A DNA stretch of 64,000 bases from Argyresthia goedartella (Eukaryota > Arthropoda > Insecta > Lepidoptera > Argyresthiidae): positions 2,795,001 to 2,859,000 of the forward strand of contig OX463822.1 in assembly GCA_949825045.1 (NCBI GenBank). The letters are read 5' to 3'. The translations under genes were made by a program, and so were the position numbers. Every line of letters begins with the position of its first letter. Within the stretch, counting starts at the first letter, position 1. Positions 53,003-62,874 of this stretch are shown one piece after another. The notes below the pieces were generated by a model, which was given only the letters and a program-made list of their open reading frames with translations, was not told where the DNA came from and made no database searches.

Positions 53003-53058
53003 TGTCTGTTGAATAACTGCTAAACTTTATAAAATTGTCTGTTGAATAACTGCTAAAC
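53003..53058. repeat. 23-bp direct repeat
   Basis: tgtctgttgaataactgctaaac occurs at 53003-53025 and 53036-53058 without mismatch (listed as two short pieces of one unit). Confidence 0.9.
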
Positions 53059-53059
53059 G

Positions 53060-53465
53060 TGAGTGCAAGTTTTCATCTACCACCTCAGATGGGAAAAGTC
53101 TTTGCCGATCTTTTCGTAATAAAAATAAGGTCATGCAATATCCCAGCTATCATCTAAACCAGATGCCGGTCGATGGTACACATACAATGTGTCTTCACCC
53201 AGGGAGCCAAGATATAGCCATTCCAGCGATCGGCCCTTGCTCTCAGGAGGCCGCTGGTACTCCCCTCCAGCCTAACCATCATAGACGCCATTCTGTAGCA
53301 CAGTATTGTATGGAATCCGTCTACGTGGGCCTACGCAAACATTGTTGATGCATTACAGAATAGGGGCAGACTTATACCCCTGAAAGTATTGTTAAACTGG
53401 ATACGAAGGGCACTGCACGCTTTCTGCGTATAGCCGGCCCATAGGCTGCAGTCGTAAAAAAATAG
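53060..53465. other. Unassigned stretch, possibly LINE-derived
   Basis: The minus strand gives a short open pattern like MASMMVRLEGSTSGLLRARADRW. No family is recognised. No other structure. Confidence 0.3.
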
Positions 53466-53472
53466 TGTATAC

Positions 53473-54625
53473 AGGGTGACTGGTAAGTCGACCTACATAC
53501 GTTGGGAGATGCTAGCACGGATCAAAACCAAGCATTGTTATAGTTCGAGAAATATAAGCTGGTAACTTCTTATCTACTTTGCGATCTTTTGTTCAGCGTA
53601 AACACTTAATTACCGGTCAATGAGAAGTCGAGTACCCATATCTATTGTTCATAACCGCACTATTTCTCACTTGGGAGCCGGACTGACTAAAGTGCATTTT
53701 TTTACACGCGATTATGCTACTTATTGTCAACGACGTTTAGCCTTGAATAGTGAGAACAAATGCTTAATTATGAGTCGCTTCGACACTCGGGTGTAAAAAT
53801 GGCTACTACTCATGGATTGAAAAATATTGATACTTTTTGTTTTTTCTCCTTCACTTAGTAATCTAAATAAAATAATTTTGCTTTTGGGGGTCTAAGTATT
53901 ATAAAACATTTAAGTTTTTTTTTGTGATAATATGTGGGTAGTTTAGCATCTATCGCGTCAATTTTGATTAGTAATGCGACTCAGGCGATGCGATTAGTAA
54001 CGTGTGCTGAGGTGATTGATGTAAATTGAAAAAATGTTTCATCCGTGGGAAACTGTTTCTAACATAGTGAATAAATGAACAGTCACAACAAATTATACTT
54101 AATGTTAATAGTGTAGTGTGCAGTGAAGTTGGAATACGAAGTGCTTTAACCCGAACATCGCAACTGACCAAAATATCGGTTAGTACTGTTAGAAGAATAG
54201 TAGCCAGAGGAGAACCTAAAAAGAATACGCGGTTGAAAAAAAAAATTGGTATGATTGAGAGGGCAGAGCCACGAATTCACCCACGCTTTATAATCGAAGT
54301 TGGACAAAACAATGATGGTTCCACAAGTTCAAGTACTAGTGACTCGGATGAATGAAATATTTTAAAAGGTTACTATCCTATACATTTTTACTAATAAAAA
54401 AATATCTTTACCTATTGGACATTTTATTTTTGCTTTTCTTTTTCAAGCAAAATTGTGATACGAAATCGTGACGCAAATATCAAGACTTTTCGGTCCGCTG
54501 TTGTTTGAAGAACGGGGGCACTTTTACAACTAGCTTTTGTTTGATATTTACAAAAAGATCGCAAAGTAGATAAGAAGTTACCAGCTTATATTTCTCGAAC
54601 TATACTATGAAACATCCTACCCGAA
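53473..54625 (+). mobile_element. DNA transposon with 52-bp perfect inverted repeats
   Basis: 53539-53590 and 54552-54603 are exact reverse complements over 52 bp (left arm starts tatagttcgagaaatataag). The sequence just outside the left arm begins 'acagggtgactggtaa', a start seen in a family of moth elements; no matching right end was found, so the true ends may lie outside the 52-bp arms. The only open frame inside is a small HTH-type protein (54116-54355). The full transposase is missing, so the copy is non-autonomous. Confidence 0.6.
54116..54355 (+). pseudogene. HTH fragment of a transposase
   Basis: A 79-codon frame with SQLTKISVSTVRRIVARGEP, a helix-turn-helix pattern typical of the DNA-binding N-terminus of several transposases. 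A basic segment and a Ser/Asp/Glu tail (STSSSTSDSDE) follow. No catalytic domain follows before the inverted repeat. Its first codon is not an ATG in the usual context, so the start is uncertain. Confidence 0.45.
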
Positions 54626-55060
54626 AATTTACCGTTTTCGAGTTAGGGGCCTTTTCGAGGAAGATTTTCGAGGAAAAATCCCACTTTACAACATATTACG
54701 CACCAATTTTCCTAATCTAGGTGATTAAGTCCAGGTATTTTGCTGTTATTAGGTAAAAATAGAGTTAATTTAATATTTAGAAACAAAAAAGAAACGACCA
54801 TAGCAAAAAAAACCTATAATACAGGCTAATGGTGAAAAACGAATATCGCATGTTTACTTAATGGGTTGACTTTGAAGCAGTGTCACCAAAAAAAAAAACT
54901 ATTAACTGCTTGTGCAAACAAAACCGAAAACATCTCCAGTTCTCTAGCTATTCAATGAGGTACAATAGTCAAATAAAATGTTTATTATTCTTGGGAAAAT
55001 TGGGCGACAAACTAGATAAGGTAGCGGACTCTAAGATGACCGGTGATTTAAACAAAAAAA
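54626..55060. other. AT-rich, no recognised feature
   Basis: No terminal repeats or frames; A-runs at 54888 and 55054. Confidence 0.4.
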
Positions 55061-55064
55061 AAAA

Positions 55065-55490
55065 AAAAACGGTCAAGTGCGAGTCTAAATCGCGCACGAA
55101 GGGTTCCGTACCACCGTTCAATGGAAGCGATGGTGTGGAGGGAATAGTTTGGATTTCACACAGCAAAATATTGTTTACAAAGTTATTGGTACGGTTACTT
55201 TCACACTCCATGTACGTAACCAGTTGTTAAGTTTATATGTGGTATTGAAAGAATTGTTGTATGGGAGCCCCCTTAAATATTTATTTTATCCTGTTTTTTA
55301 GTATTTGTTGTTATAGCGGCAACATAAATACATAATCTGTGAAAATTTCAACTCTCTAGCTAGCTAGGTTCTTGAGATACAGCCTGGTGACAGACGGACG
55401 GACGGACGGACGGACGGACGGACAGCGGAGTCTTAGTAATAGGGTCCCGTTTGGAACCCTTCGGGTACGGAACCCTAAAAAAAGGGCTTT
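55065..55490. repeat. Common lepidopteran interspersed repeat, full-length copy
   Basis: Runs from 'cggtcaagtgcgagtctaaa' to 'gggtacggaaccctaaa'. Near its ends 'gggttccgtacc' (55101) and 'ggtacggaaccc' (55465) are inverted. The middle holds 'tgttatagcggcaacataaa' and a (GGAC)n stretch. Very frequent in moths and other arthropods; no coding capacity. Confidence 0.65.
55391..55422. repeat. (GGAC)n microsatellite
   Basis: Seven GGAC units inside the interspersed repeat. Confidence 0.9.
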
Positions 55491-55499
55491 AAGATGATG

Positions 55500-56200
55500 T
55501 AAGGGCAAATTTATTTTATTTTTATCGCCCGATGTCCAAAGGGGGTGTTATAAGTTTGAAGTGTATGTCAGTCTGTCGGTCTGTCTGTTTGTATGCCTGT
55601 CCGTGGCACTCTAGAAGTCAAACAGGTGGACGAATTTTGATGCCGTTTTCTGTAAATAAAAGTAGACATCTCTGCGTTGGTTCTTAGATATGTTTTGTTA
55701 AAATCGGTTAAGTTGTTCGAAAGTTATCTGCTTAGAAAGGAATAGTGGTCAAACGAATGGACTGATTTTGATGCGGTTTTCTGTAAATGGCAGTAGACTT
55801 CTGATGATGAACATCAAAACAGGTCAATTCATGGGGAAAATGCATTACAGAACAGCTGATGTGAAAAAGTTTTATCATTTAGAATAATCCAAAAATTAAT
55901 GAGGCCGAGACGAAAAGAAAAGTTTTGACATAAAAATTAAGGAAAATTATATTTTCTTCGAAATTTTAATTTTCAGTATTCTAGGTGACGTCTGTCTATT
56001 ACTGGACTGGATAGTCCACGGATAGGTCCTTACGAGGTCCTTACGCCTCCTTACTTGTGCTGTGCGTACCGTAATACCTTCCTCCCTGAGCTAACATTTT
56101 CTTTCATCGCGACTTTGCTTATTTTGTGGACTTTTGAATTTTCTCCTGTACTGTTGACCTGGCTGTGTAACTAGGACTTCGATTTGCTTGTGATTTGGAT
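55500..56200. other. Repeat-like stretch with CTGT-rich segment
   Basis: Includes 'tcagtctgtcggtctgtctg' at 55569 and two copies of a phrase like 'gacgaattttgatgccgttttctgtaaa' (55632 and 55763, the second 'gactgattttgatgcggtttt'). Typical of interspersed arthropod repeats; no gene recognised. Confidence 0.4.
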
Positions 56201-56220
56201 TGTGAAATTTTGGTTCACGA

Positions 56221-56755
56221 TGCCGGTGTTTTCTTATGAAGAATATGCCGATGTTCTTATGTGTTACGGGTTATGTTAAGGGAATTCTCGAGCAGCACGG
56301 GCAGAGTATGTGCAACGTTATCCAGGTCGTCGAGTGCCAAATGTGTCTGTGTTTGATGGTGCTTACCGACGACTAAGAGAAACTGGCTCAGTGCAACGAA
56401 GAAATACGGATATCGGTAGACCACGTGTGTATGACGTCAACGTGGAAGACAAAATACAAAGATGTTTCCAAGAGGATCCTACGTGTAGACATCTACACGT
56501 GTTGTTGCTCAACAGCTTGGCGTCTCACAGAGGAAAGTATGGTTCACTATGCACACTGCTGGAAACTATCCTTATCTCTATACGCCAGTTCACGTGATAG
56601 AAGAAGGTGATCCGATTTGACGTATGAATTTCAGTCGCTTTATGCTAAATGCAGATGCCGAAGATCCGGACTTTTTAAAAAGAATATTGTGGACAGACGA
56701 ATCTAAATTTGATAAAGATGGCATATCAAACTATTGTTACGCCGGTAGGTTAGGT
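56221..56755 (+). pseudogene. Transposase remnant (DUF4817 plus start of DDE domain)
   Basis: From ATG 56221, in shifting frames: MPVFSYEEYADVLMCYG, then EYVQRYPGRRVPNVSVFDGAYRRLRETG (56300-56390). Next come an HTH-type RRVAQQLGVSQRKVW-like stretch (56505-56545) and FLKRILWTDESKF (56675-56705), which contains the first catalytic Asp of an IS630/Tc1-mariner-type domain. The end is cut off at about 56755. At least two frameshifts and an early stop are present. Confidence 0.6.
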
Positions 56756-56791
56756 CAAAAACTTTGAACGTCAATTTCAGTGCTTTAGAGG

Positions 56792-57000
56792 CGTTTTCAG
56801 CAGGCTGAAAAGTCATTTCAGGCCGTTTCAGAGGTTGCTCTATCACATATCTAAACATCGAAATTTCACCCAAGTTGCCGTCGTTTTCAGGCGCTTGAAA
56901 CATGTTTTCAGTCCGTTTCAGGGCACCCTCTATCAGATGACGCCATAACCTGAAAACCCGTTTTCAAGCGTTTTCAGGACCCCTTATGGGCCTCTGAAGC
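56792..57000. repeat. ~90-bp minisatellite rich in TTTCAG
   Basis: Diverged units start with cgttttcag at 56792, 56882 and 56969. The first two share the order cgttttcag ... gaaa ... tttcag ... ccgtttcag ... ctctatca. TTTCAG occurs eight times on the + strand within about 215 bases. Confidence 0.7.
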
Positions 57001-57033
57001 ACAAATCGTTATATGGCGAAATATCCGGTAGGA

Positions 57034-57125
57034 GTGACAGAGATAGCACTACTAGAAAGAGATAGCTATACTCAGAACATTCGAGACGTGTGTGACAGAG
57101 ATAGCACTACTAGAAAGATATAGCT
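57034..57125. repeat. Two-copy ~54-bp direct repeat
   Basis: 'gtgacagagatagcactact', then 'agaaaga', occurs near 57034 and near 57089. Confidence 0.8.
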
Positions 57126-58088
57126 TGTCGTGTGAGGATACGAACCTAACAGAACCTAACAGAAAACAACAACCAGGATAAAATTTAAAGTGTCAGTTTA
57201 TTGATTATTTATAGTGAAGTCTATAAAAAAGATGATGCGAAGATGAGGATGGATGAAATGAGAACAAGTTTTATAAAAGACAAATTAGGTATAAAAAGGA
57301 AGCGGAGGATACGAAGAGTAGAAGACCGGTGGAGTTAGTGACCAGAATGCAGGCGTATTTGTTGTTGTAGATAACGGTAGCGGCGTACTTGTAGCTGCGG
57401 CTCGCTGGATCCCGTTGTAGAAATCGTCGTTGTAGGAACGGTAGCGGCGTACTTGTAGCTACGGCTCGCTGGATCCCGTTGTAGAAATCGTCGTTGTAGA
57501 ATGGAGTAGGAGACCGATGAAGCAGTGGCTCGCAGGATTGCGGCGTAGGCACGAATCGCAGAATCCCGTAGTTTGAAGGATGGTTATTTGAAGATTTGAA
57601 GGAGTTTGAAGGCTCGCAGGATCCCGGGGTAGTGCGACCCCGGGATAAGGCCTTTAACTGGTACTTCCAGTTCAGAAGCTGACATGAGACTCCAGAATTT
57701 CAGAAATGTTCCGCTTTTATACCCTTTTTGGAGAGTTCTAAGCATTATTTAAATTAAACGTAATTTTTGTGAGTAGCCAAGAGAGAAAGAGTATTTTTGT
57801 AAAAGTATTGACGCAAACATATCAGACCGCAAACTAGTTTGAATGGGCATTGCCATGACAACCAGATAAACAAAGACGTCAACAAACGTCAAAGTTTCTT
57901 TTCAGGCTCGTAATACGATAAACAACAATGAACCCATGAAGTAAATTACATAACAGCGCAAGAAAAAAAGTAGCGCACCAGCGCGCGAAGCCCGGGATTG
58001 CAGAGTTTCGGAGAAAGCCAAAAACAAGGTCACCAAAGGTTATCGATTTAGATTTAGATTTCGCTATCGATTTAGAAGTGCTGATAAC
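57126..58088 (+). other. Presumed 5' region (LTR and leader) of the gypsy element
   Basis: Lies between the minisatellites and the Gag frame. Contains the 64-bp tandem repeat and a 10-bp perfect hairpin at 57621-57646 (atcccggggt). The matching 3' LTR would be outside the window, so LTR limits cannot be set. No primer site was recognised. Confidence 0.3.
57375..57502. repeat. Two-copy 64-bp tandem repeat
   Basis: Units start cggtagcggcgtacttgtag at 57375 and 57439; they differ by one or two bases. Confidence 0.9.
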
Positions 58089-59000
58089 ATGAAAATGCAG
58101 AGCGAAAATGAGTCCACGACCGAATGGGAGAGAGAGTTGTTCGAGGTCCAGGAAAAACTGGCCGATATGGATGAAAAACTGGAGAGTCGAGTCCATGATG
58201 TCGATAAAAAAATTGAGACCTGTGAGAGCCGTCTCCAAAAACTTGAGATCAAAGTGGCTAATGGTCCAAGTACCTATGTACCCGACGCTTTGATGTCCGG
58301 AGACGGCAGGTTCAAAGTGCCCCCCTTTGACGGTAGCTCATCGTAGACTGTCTATAAGCTGCAGTTCGAGTCTGTTTCCCAGGCTAATGGTTGGAGTAAG
58401 GAGCAAGCCAGGACAGCACTGACGTTGGCGCTGCGTGACGAGGCTCTTACCATACTAGAGGCTAGAGGAAACGACCGGACGTACGACTGCCTTCTAGAAG
58501 CCTTGGAGGCATGATACGGTGACAGTCACCTGGAGCAAGTGTACCGAGCTCAGGTAAAGGACAGGACACAAGGACGTAACGAGTCCTTACAACAGTGGGC
58601 CCTGGAAATCGGGAAGTTGGTTAGGAAGGCCTATCAACGTACGTCAGCATCCTTTGTGGACATTATGCTGGTGCAGGCCTTCATCGATGGGATCCGGGAT
58701 CTGGAAGTGAGGGCAGCCGTGCGATTGGGACATCATGGCAGCCTAAAGGATGTAGTAGCCCACGCTCTCGAGGTGGAAGCTGTACGACAGGATTCATCCA
58801 GGCCTTTCAGGGTGCGAGAAGTGTCGACTACGAAGCCAGTAGATTCCCGCCGCGAATTTGGGCCACGTTGCTACCATTGTGGAGAACGTGGTCACCTGCA
58901 GTCAGGCTGTCCGAAAAGGACTAGGAGGGACAGAGACCCCGCTCCAATGGCGAGGACAATAGGCTCTGTGGAGTCAGAGCCCCAACAGGGAAACGAATAA
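58089..59000 (+). pseudogene. Gypsy Gag, two in-frame stops
   Basis: A 303-codon frame with TAG at 58344 and TGA at 58512, both plausible single-base changes. The N-terminus is a coiled coil (KLADMDEKLESRVHDVDKKI). The capsid part includes YKLQFESVSQANGWSKEQA and SLQQWALEIGKLVRKAYQR. One zinc knuckle of the CCHC type lies near the end (CYHCGERGHLQSGC). The protein packages the element's RNA. The start at 58089 is an ATG preceding the coiled coil, but a nearby upstream start cannot be excluded. Confidence 0.7.
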
Positions 59001-59011
59001 AAGCCAGGACT

Positions 59012-60884
59012 ATGGGACGAGTGCTGGCTGGTGGTCAAAATGTCCCAATTATGATCTCACAGGCAAACGACGGGAATAGTCTGGTTGTCAATGGAGAAAT
59101 CTGTGGAATACCATGTCTCCTTACCATAGACACCGGAGCTTCTCGGACTGTGATCAGCTCTCAGCTACTGGGACACCTGACCAGAGATCATCTAGTCCGA
59201 CCTAGGCATCTCCATCTGCAAACTGCTACCGGCCATTACATTTCCGTCCAAGGAGAACGAGAGTTAGCTGTGAAAATAGGTGAAAATGAATACTGGCATA
59301 AAGTGATCGTTGCTAACATCGTCGACGACTGCATTATTGGATTGGATTTTATGAGGAGACATGACTGTAAAATCGACTTGAAGGTTGGAGTTCTAAAGTT
59401 TGGAGTTGATGAGATTCTTATACAAGGTGGAGTAAATGGAAATGTTTACTGTACCAGGAGAACCATTCTTCAACCAAGGTCACAGGTTTTAGTTCCAGTG
59501 AAATTGCCGAACTCCACAAGGCCGCAATCTCACCGCTGTGTGGTGGTAGAGAGGTTGGATGTTGATAAACCGTGGATAACAGCTCGTACAATGGTAAACA
59601 CGGCATCTACAGCATTTGTAAGGACCCTTAATCCAAGCGACACGGAATGCGTCCTCAATAAAGGAACGCTGGTCGGATCATGCCAAGAAATTTCTTGGAT
59701 AAGAGGCTGCCGGGAATTTGAGGTAAACGTGAAACCTGGGCATGTTAAGCCTTCAGTGGATGTTGAAAAATTACTAAATGACTCCAGGAAGCACCTTACC
59801 GAGGAGGAATTCCTTAAGGCGCGTAGCTTACTGCTACGATATCGCAACGTCTTTTCTTCACATGATGATGACATTGGAAGAACTGGAGTGGTTCAGCATG
59901 AGATCGACACTGGGGAAACTATGCCTATCCGACAGCGCCCTCGGAGAGTTCCAGTAGCTCTGGAGAAGGAGGTTGAGGGCATGATCGAGGAAATGCAAAG
60001 AAGCGGCGTTATTGAACCTTCAACAAGCCCGTGGTGTTCTCCCGTAGTTTTGGTTAAGAAGAAGGACGGCACCATGAGATTCTGTATTGACTACCGTCGA
60101 CTTAATGATGTAACCAAGAAGGACAGAATCGACGACACTTTAGACACATTGAACGCAATGAAATGGTTTTCAACGTTGGATCTGAAAAGTGGCTATTGAA
60201 AATGTCGAAATCAAGGACAAGGATAAGGAGAAAACGGCCTTCTCTACTGGCATGGGACTCTGGCAGTTCAATGTTATGCCATTTGGACTGTGTAAGTCAG
60301 CCACATTTAAGAGATTAATGGAACAAATATTAGCTTGACTTCTGGGAGAAACTTGCTTGGTCTATTTGGATGACATCATTATCGTTGGTAGAGACTTCAA
60401 CGACCACTTGAATAAATTGGTGCAGGTGCTAGGCAAACTACGAGGGGCCAATCTGAAACTCAGTCCGAAGAAATGCTCGTTTTTCAAATGTAAAGTGAAT
60501 TACTTGGGACACGTGATTTCGAAGGACGGCATCCAGACAGATCCTGAGAAGATTAGCGCCGTGCAGGATTGGCCGTCGCCAAAAGACAAGACTGCAGTAC
60601 GTGCCTTTTTGGGCCTTTGTTCATACTACAGACGTTTTGTGAAGAACTTCTCGGATATAGCAAAGCCTTTGCATCAACTAACTGAAAAAAAGCGATCATT
60701 TGACTGGAACGAACAATGTGAGTCAAGTTTCAAGGAGCTTAAAGGAAGACTTTGTGAAACGCCAATATTGGGGTATCCAGACCCGGATGAGGATTTCATT
60801 GTGGATACAGATGCTAGTAACACTGGAATTGGAGGTGTCTTGTCGCAAAAGAAAGGAGATAACGAAGTTGTGATTGCATATTAA
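59012..60884 (+). pseudogene. Gypsy Pol: protease and RT, truncated
   Basis: Aspartic protease with D40 in LTIDTGAS and a flap-like IIGLDFM. RT begins near codon 290 ([33 protein letters not shown]). A frameshift lies at 60199 and a TGA at about 60336. The second frame then has VYLDDIII (active site), LSPKKCSFF, YLGHVIS, AFLGLCSYYRRFVKNFS and the start of RNase H (VDTDASNTGIGGVLSQ). It ends at 60884, where sequence of a different character begins. RNase H is incomplete and the integrase is absent from the window. Confidence 0.75.
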
Positions 60885-61400
60885 ATGAAAACATGGCAAC
60901 ACTGCCCTTTTCTTGTAAACAATGATTTTTTTCTTCGTCCGATCATAATTAATACTAAAATACAGTTTAAAGTGCTTTACCTTGGACAAAACAAGTAGAT
61001 ACTAAACATCTAACCTCAAAGTTGTGTTTGAACCTGTGAACACAGAGAAGCACGAGTTTTCCAGGGAACAAAAGGTTTTTCCAGGTATACTTGCTGTTTT
61101 CCGTTACTTCAAACTGCACTCACACATTTATACACGTGATGAAACAAAGAAAATAGAACAAAGAAAATAGACAACGTCGACCCCCACACAATAACACGAA
61201 TCAGCTGTCTGAAGCTGTCACCTCCTCAACTGACAGCTAACAGTGTTGCCAGTCACAAAAACTGTGAGAACCACAGATTATCAAAGCGCTTTGCTAAAAA
61301 CTCTAAGATTCCACAACAGAGGGCACCACCAGTCTGACAAGAAATATATACATCTTATTGTGGTAATTCATAATTTATACCATTATCAAGCCTCGTAACA

Positions 61401-62858
61401 ATGGATAGAACTCCAGATTATGTAACACAAAGAAATATGTATAGATCTAACTCATTAAAGGATCTATCCCTATCCTCCCCTGTACTTAATAATAGCCTGC
61501 TGAGCTTACCAAACACCTCTGTGGACGACATACAAACATTCGTTATAAGTTTTGAAGAAGTCGAAGCTCTCAAAAGCAATCTTATGACAGCGGAACACGA
61601 AATAGAAAACCTAAACCTGGAAAATCAAGCTCTTAAGATTGAATTAGAAAAATACAACAAATTGCTAACCACGTACAAGACTTTCAACTACACGAACATC
61701 ACCCCTATGACCCCAATATCTTCCAGAAAAAGAAAAAAGGTTAAGAACACCAGAGGAAATACCCCAATAAACAAAACTATTGACAACAACAGAAGACACT
61801 TACGATTAAACAACGATCTGAATATGAATCTGAAGTCCCATGCTGCACTCGTATTCACTAGAAAAGAAAGAGGTGACCCAGAAGAAAATATAACTCTACA
61901 AGAACAGTGCACCAGTGAACCTTCGGTAGAGTTCAATGTAGAGCCGAGCAAAGGGGTGAATATAGGTAACGCTACTATTGAAGAACAATCTGAGTATGTC
62001 AAAGTAAAAGTGAATGTAGAGTTACGCGAAGAAACTTTACTAGGTACCAAAATTGCACAAACACAAACTAGCCCTGTCATCGGACCTAAAAAGAACGCAT
62101 TTCCTCGAGTAAAACCAAATAGAATATTTATATTTGGAGGTAAACAATGTGTCGGAGCTGCCTCTAAACTATCTGAAATGAGACGACAAAAAAGACAATC
62201 GCAAGAAAGCTATGAGGTTGTATCCTTCCTGAAACCAGATGCTTCAAGCGAAGAGATCCTTAATACGTGCATCCTCTTTGACATAACTTGCGAAGATAGG
62301 ATCGTACTATCAGTGGGGGAAAATGATAGAAATCCTACAAGAATCAATATCGAACTGTCTGCAGCCTTGAAGACTCTACCAAAGTGTCCGATTTTTGTAC
62401 TAAGTGTAGGACTAAACCGCTACCTTAATGAGTTTAAATTAAACCAGATGTTACAATTATTATGTCAACAATTTGACAATTGTACATTTGTAAAAGTTAA
62501 TAACAGTAATAAAGGAGCTCATCGTGTACGTATTCTGTGTCAAGAGCTCAATATAGTATTGAACCAATATGACTACGACCACAAATACTTAAGCTATAAG
62601 GTAAAGAAAATTGAACAAGCACACATTACACATGCAGACTTACACACACATAGAGTCCTCAAGGACACAATCCCGAAGCCCGGAACAATGCCCTTCTATT
62701 TTAGTAGAGTCACTAAAACACGACAAACCACTGAAGACTTAAATCCCAGTAACACCAAAGAACCTGTCAGTATGAAAGGGACCATCCCATTTTACTTCAA
62801 AAGGGTCACATATAATAATACTAATAAACTTTTTCGAGACTCTACAAAAAAAATGTGA
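61401..62858 (+). CDS. CR1-like ORF1 protein, 485 residues
   Basis: Starts at the ATG after 'cgtaaca'. Residues about 48-92 are a coiled coil (EEVEALKSNLMTAEHEIENL). A basic linker follows (SSRKRKKVKNTRGN), then an acidic variable region. About 240-390 is an esterase-like domain as in CR1 ORF1 (IFIFGGKQC, RIVLSVGENDRN, PIFVLSVGLNRYL, a His near the end). Near the C-terminus an 11-residue motif is repeated: GTMPFYFSRVT (about 428) and GTIPFYFKRVT (about 460). The protein should bind the element's RNA. The frame is undamaged and longer than in the minus-strand relative. Confidence 0.85.
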   Translation: MDRTPDYVTQRNMYRSNSLKDLSLSSPVLNNSLLSLPNTSVDDIQTFVISFEEVEALKSNLMTAEHEIENLNLENQALKIELEKYNKLLTTYKTFNYTNITPMTPISSRKRKKVKNTRGNTPINKTIDNNRRHLRLNNDLNMNLKSHAALVFTRKERGDPEENITLQEQCTSEPSVEFNVEPSKGVNIGNATIEEQSEYVKVKVNVELREETLLGTKIAQTQTSPVIGPKKNAFPRVKPNRIFIFGGKQCVGAASKLSEMRRQKRQSQESYEVVSFLKPDASSEEILNTCILFDITCEDRIVLSVGENDRNPTRINIELSAALKTLPKCPIFVLSVGLNRYLNEFKLNQMLQLLCQQFDNCTFVKVNNSNKGAHRVRILCQELNIVLNQYDYDHKYLSYKVKKIEQAHITHADLHTHRVLKDTIPKPGTMPFYFSRVTKTRQTTEDLNPSNTKEPVSMKGTIPFYFKRVTYNNTNKLFRDSTKKM

Positions 62859-62874
62859 TTCTAACCCCCCTACA

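Larger units (their letters stand above)
58089..60884 (+). mobile_element. Ty3/gypsy-type LTR retrotransposon, 3' part cut off
   Basis: Gag (58089-59000) and Pol (59012-60884) in the expected order. Pol stops abruptly inside RNase H where the CR1-like LINE begins, which suggests that the LINE inserted here. Several stops and a frameshift make it inactive. Confidence 0.75.

Noticed and set aside
55391..55595. Possible CRISPR-like array from regular GGAC and CTGT repeats
   Set aside because: Units are 4 bp without spacers; these are microsatellites inside a eukaryotic repeat.
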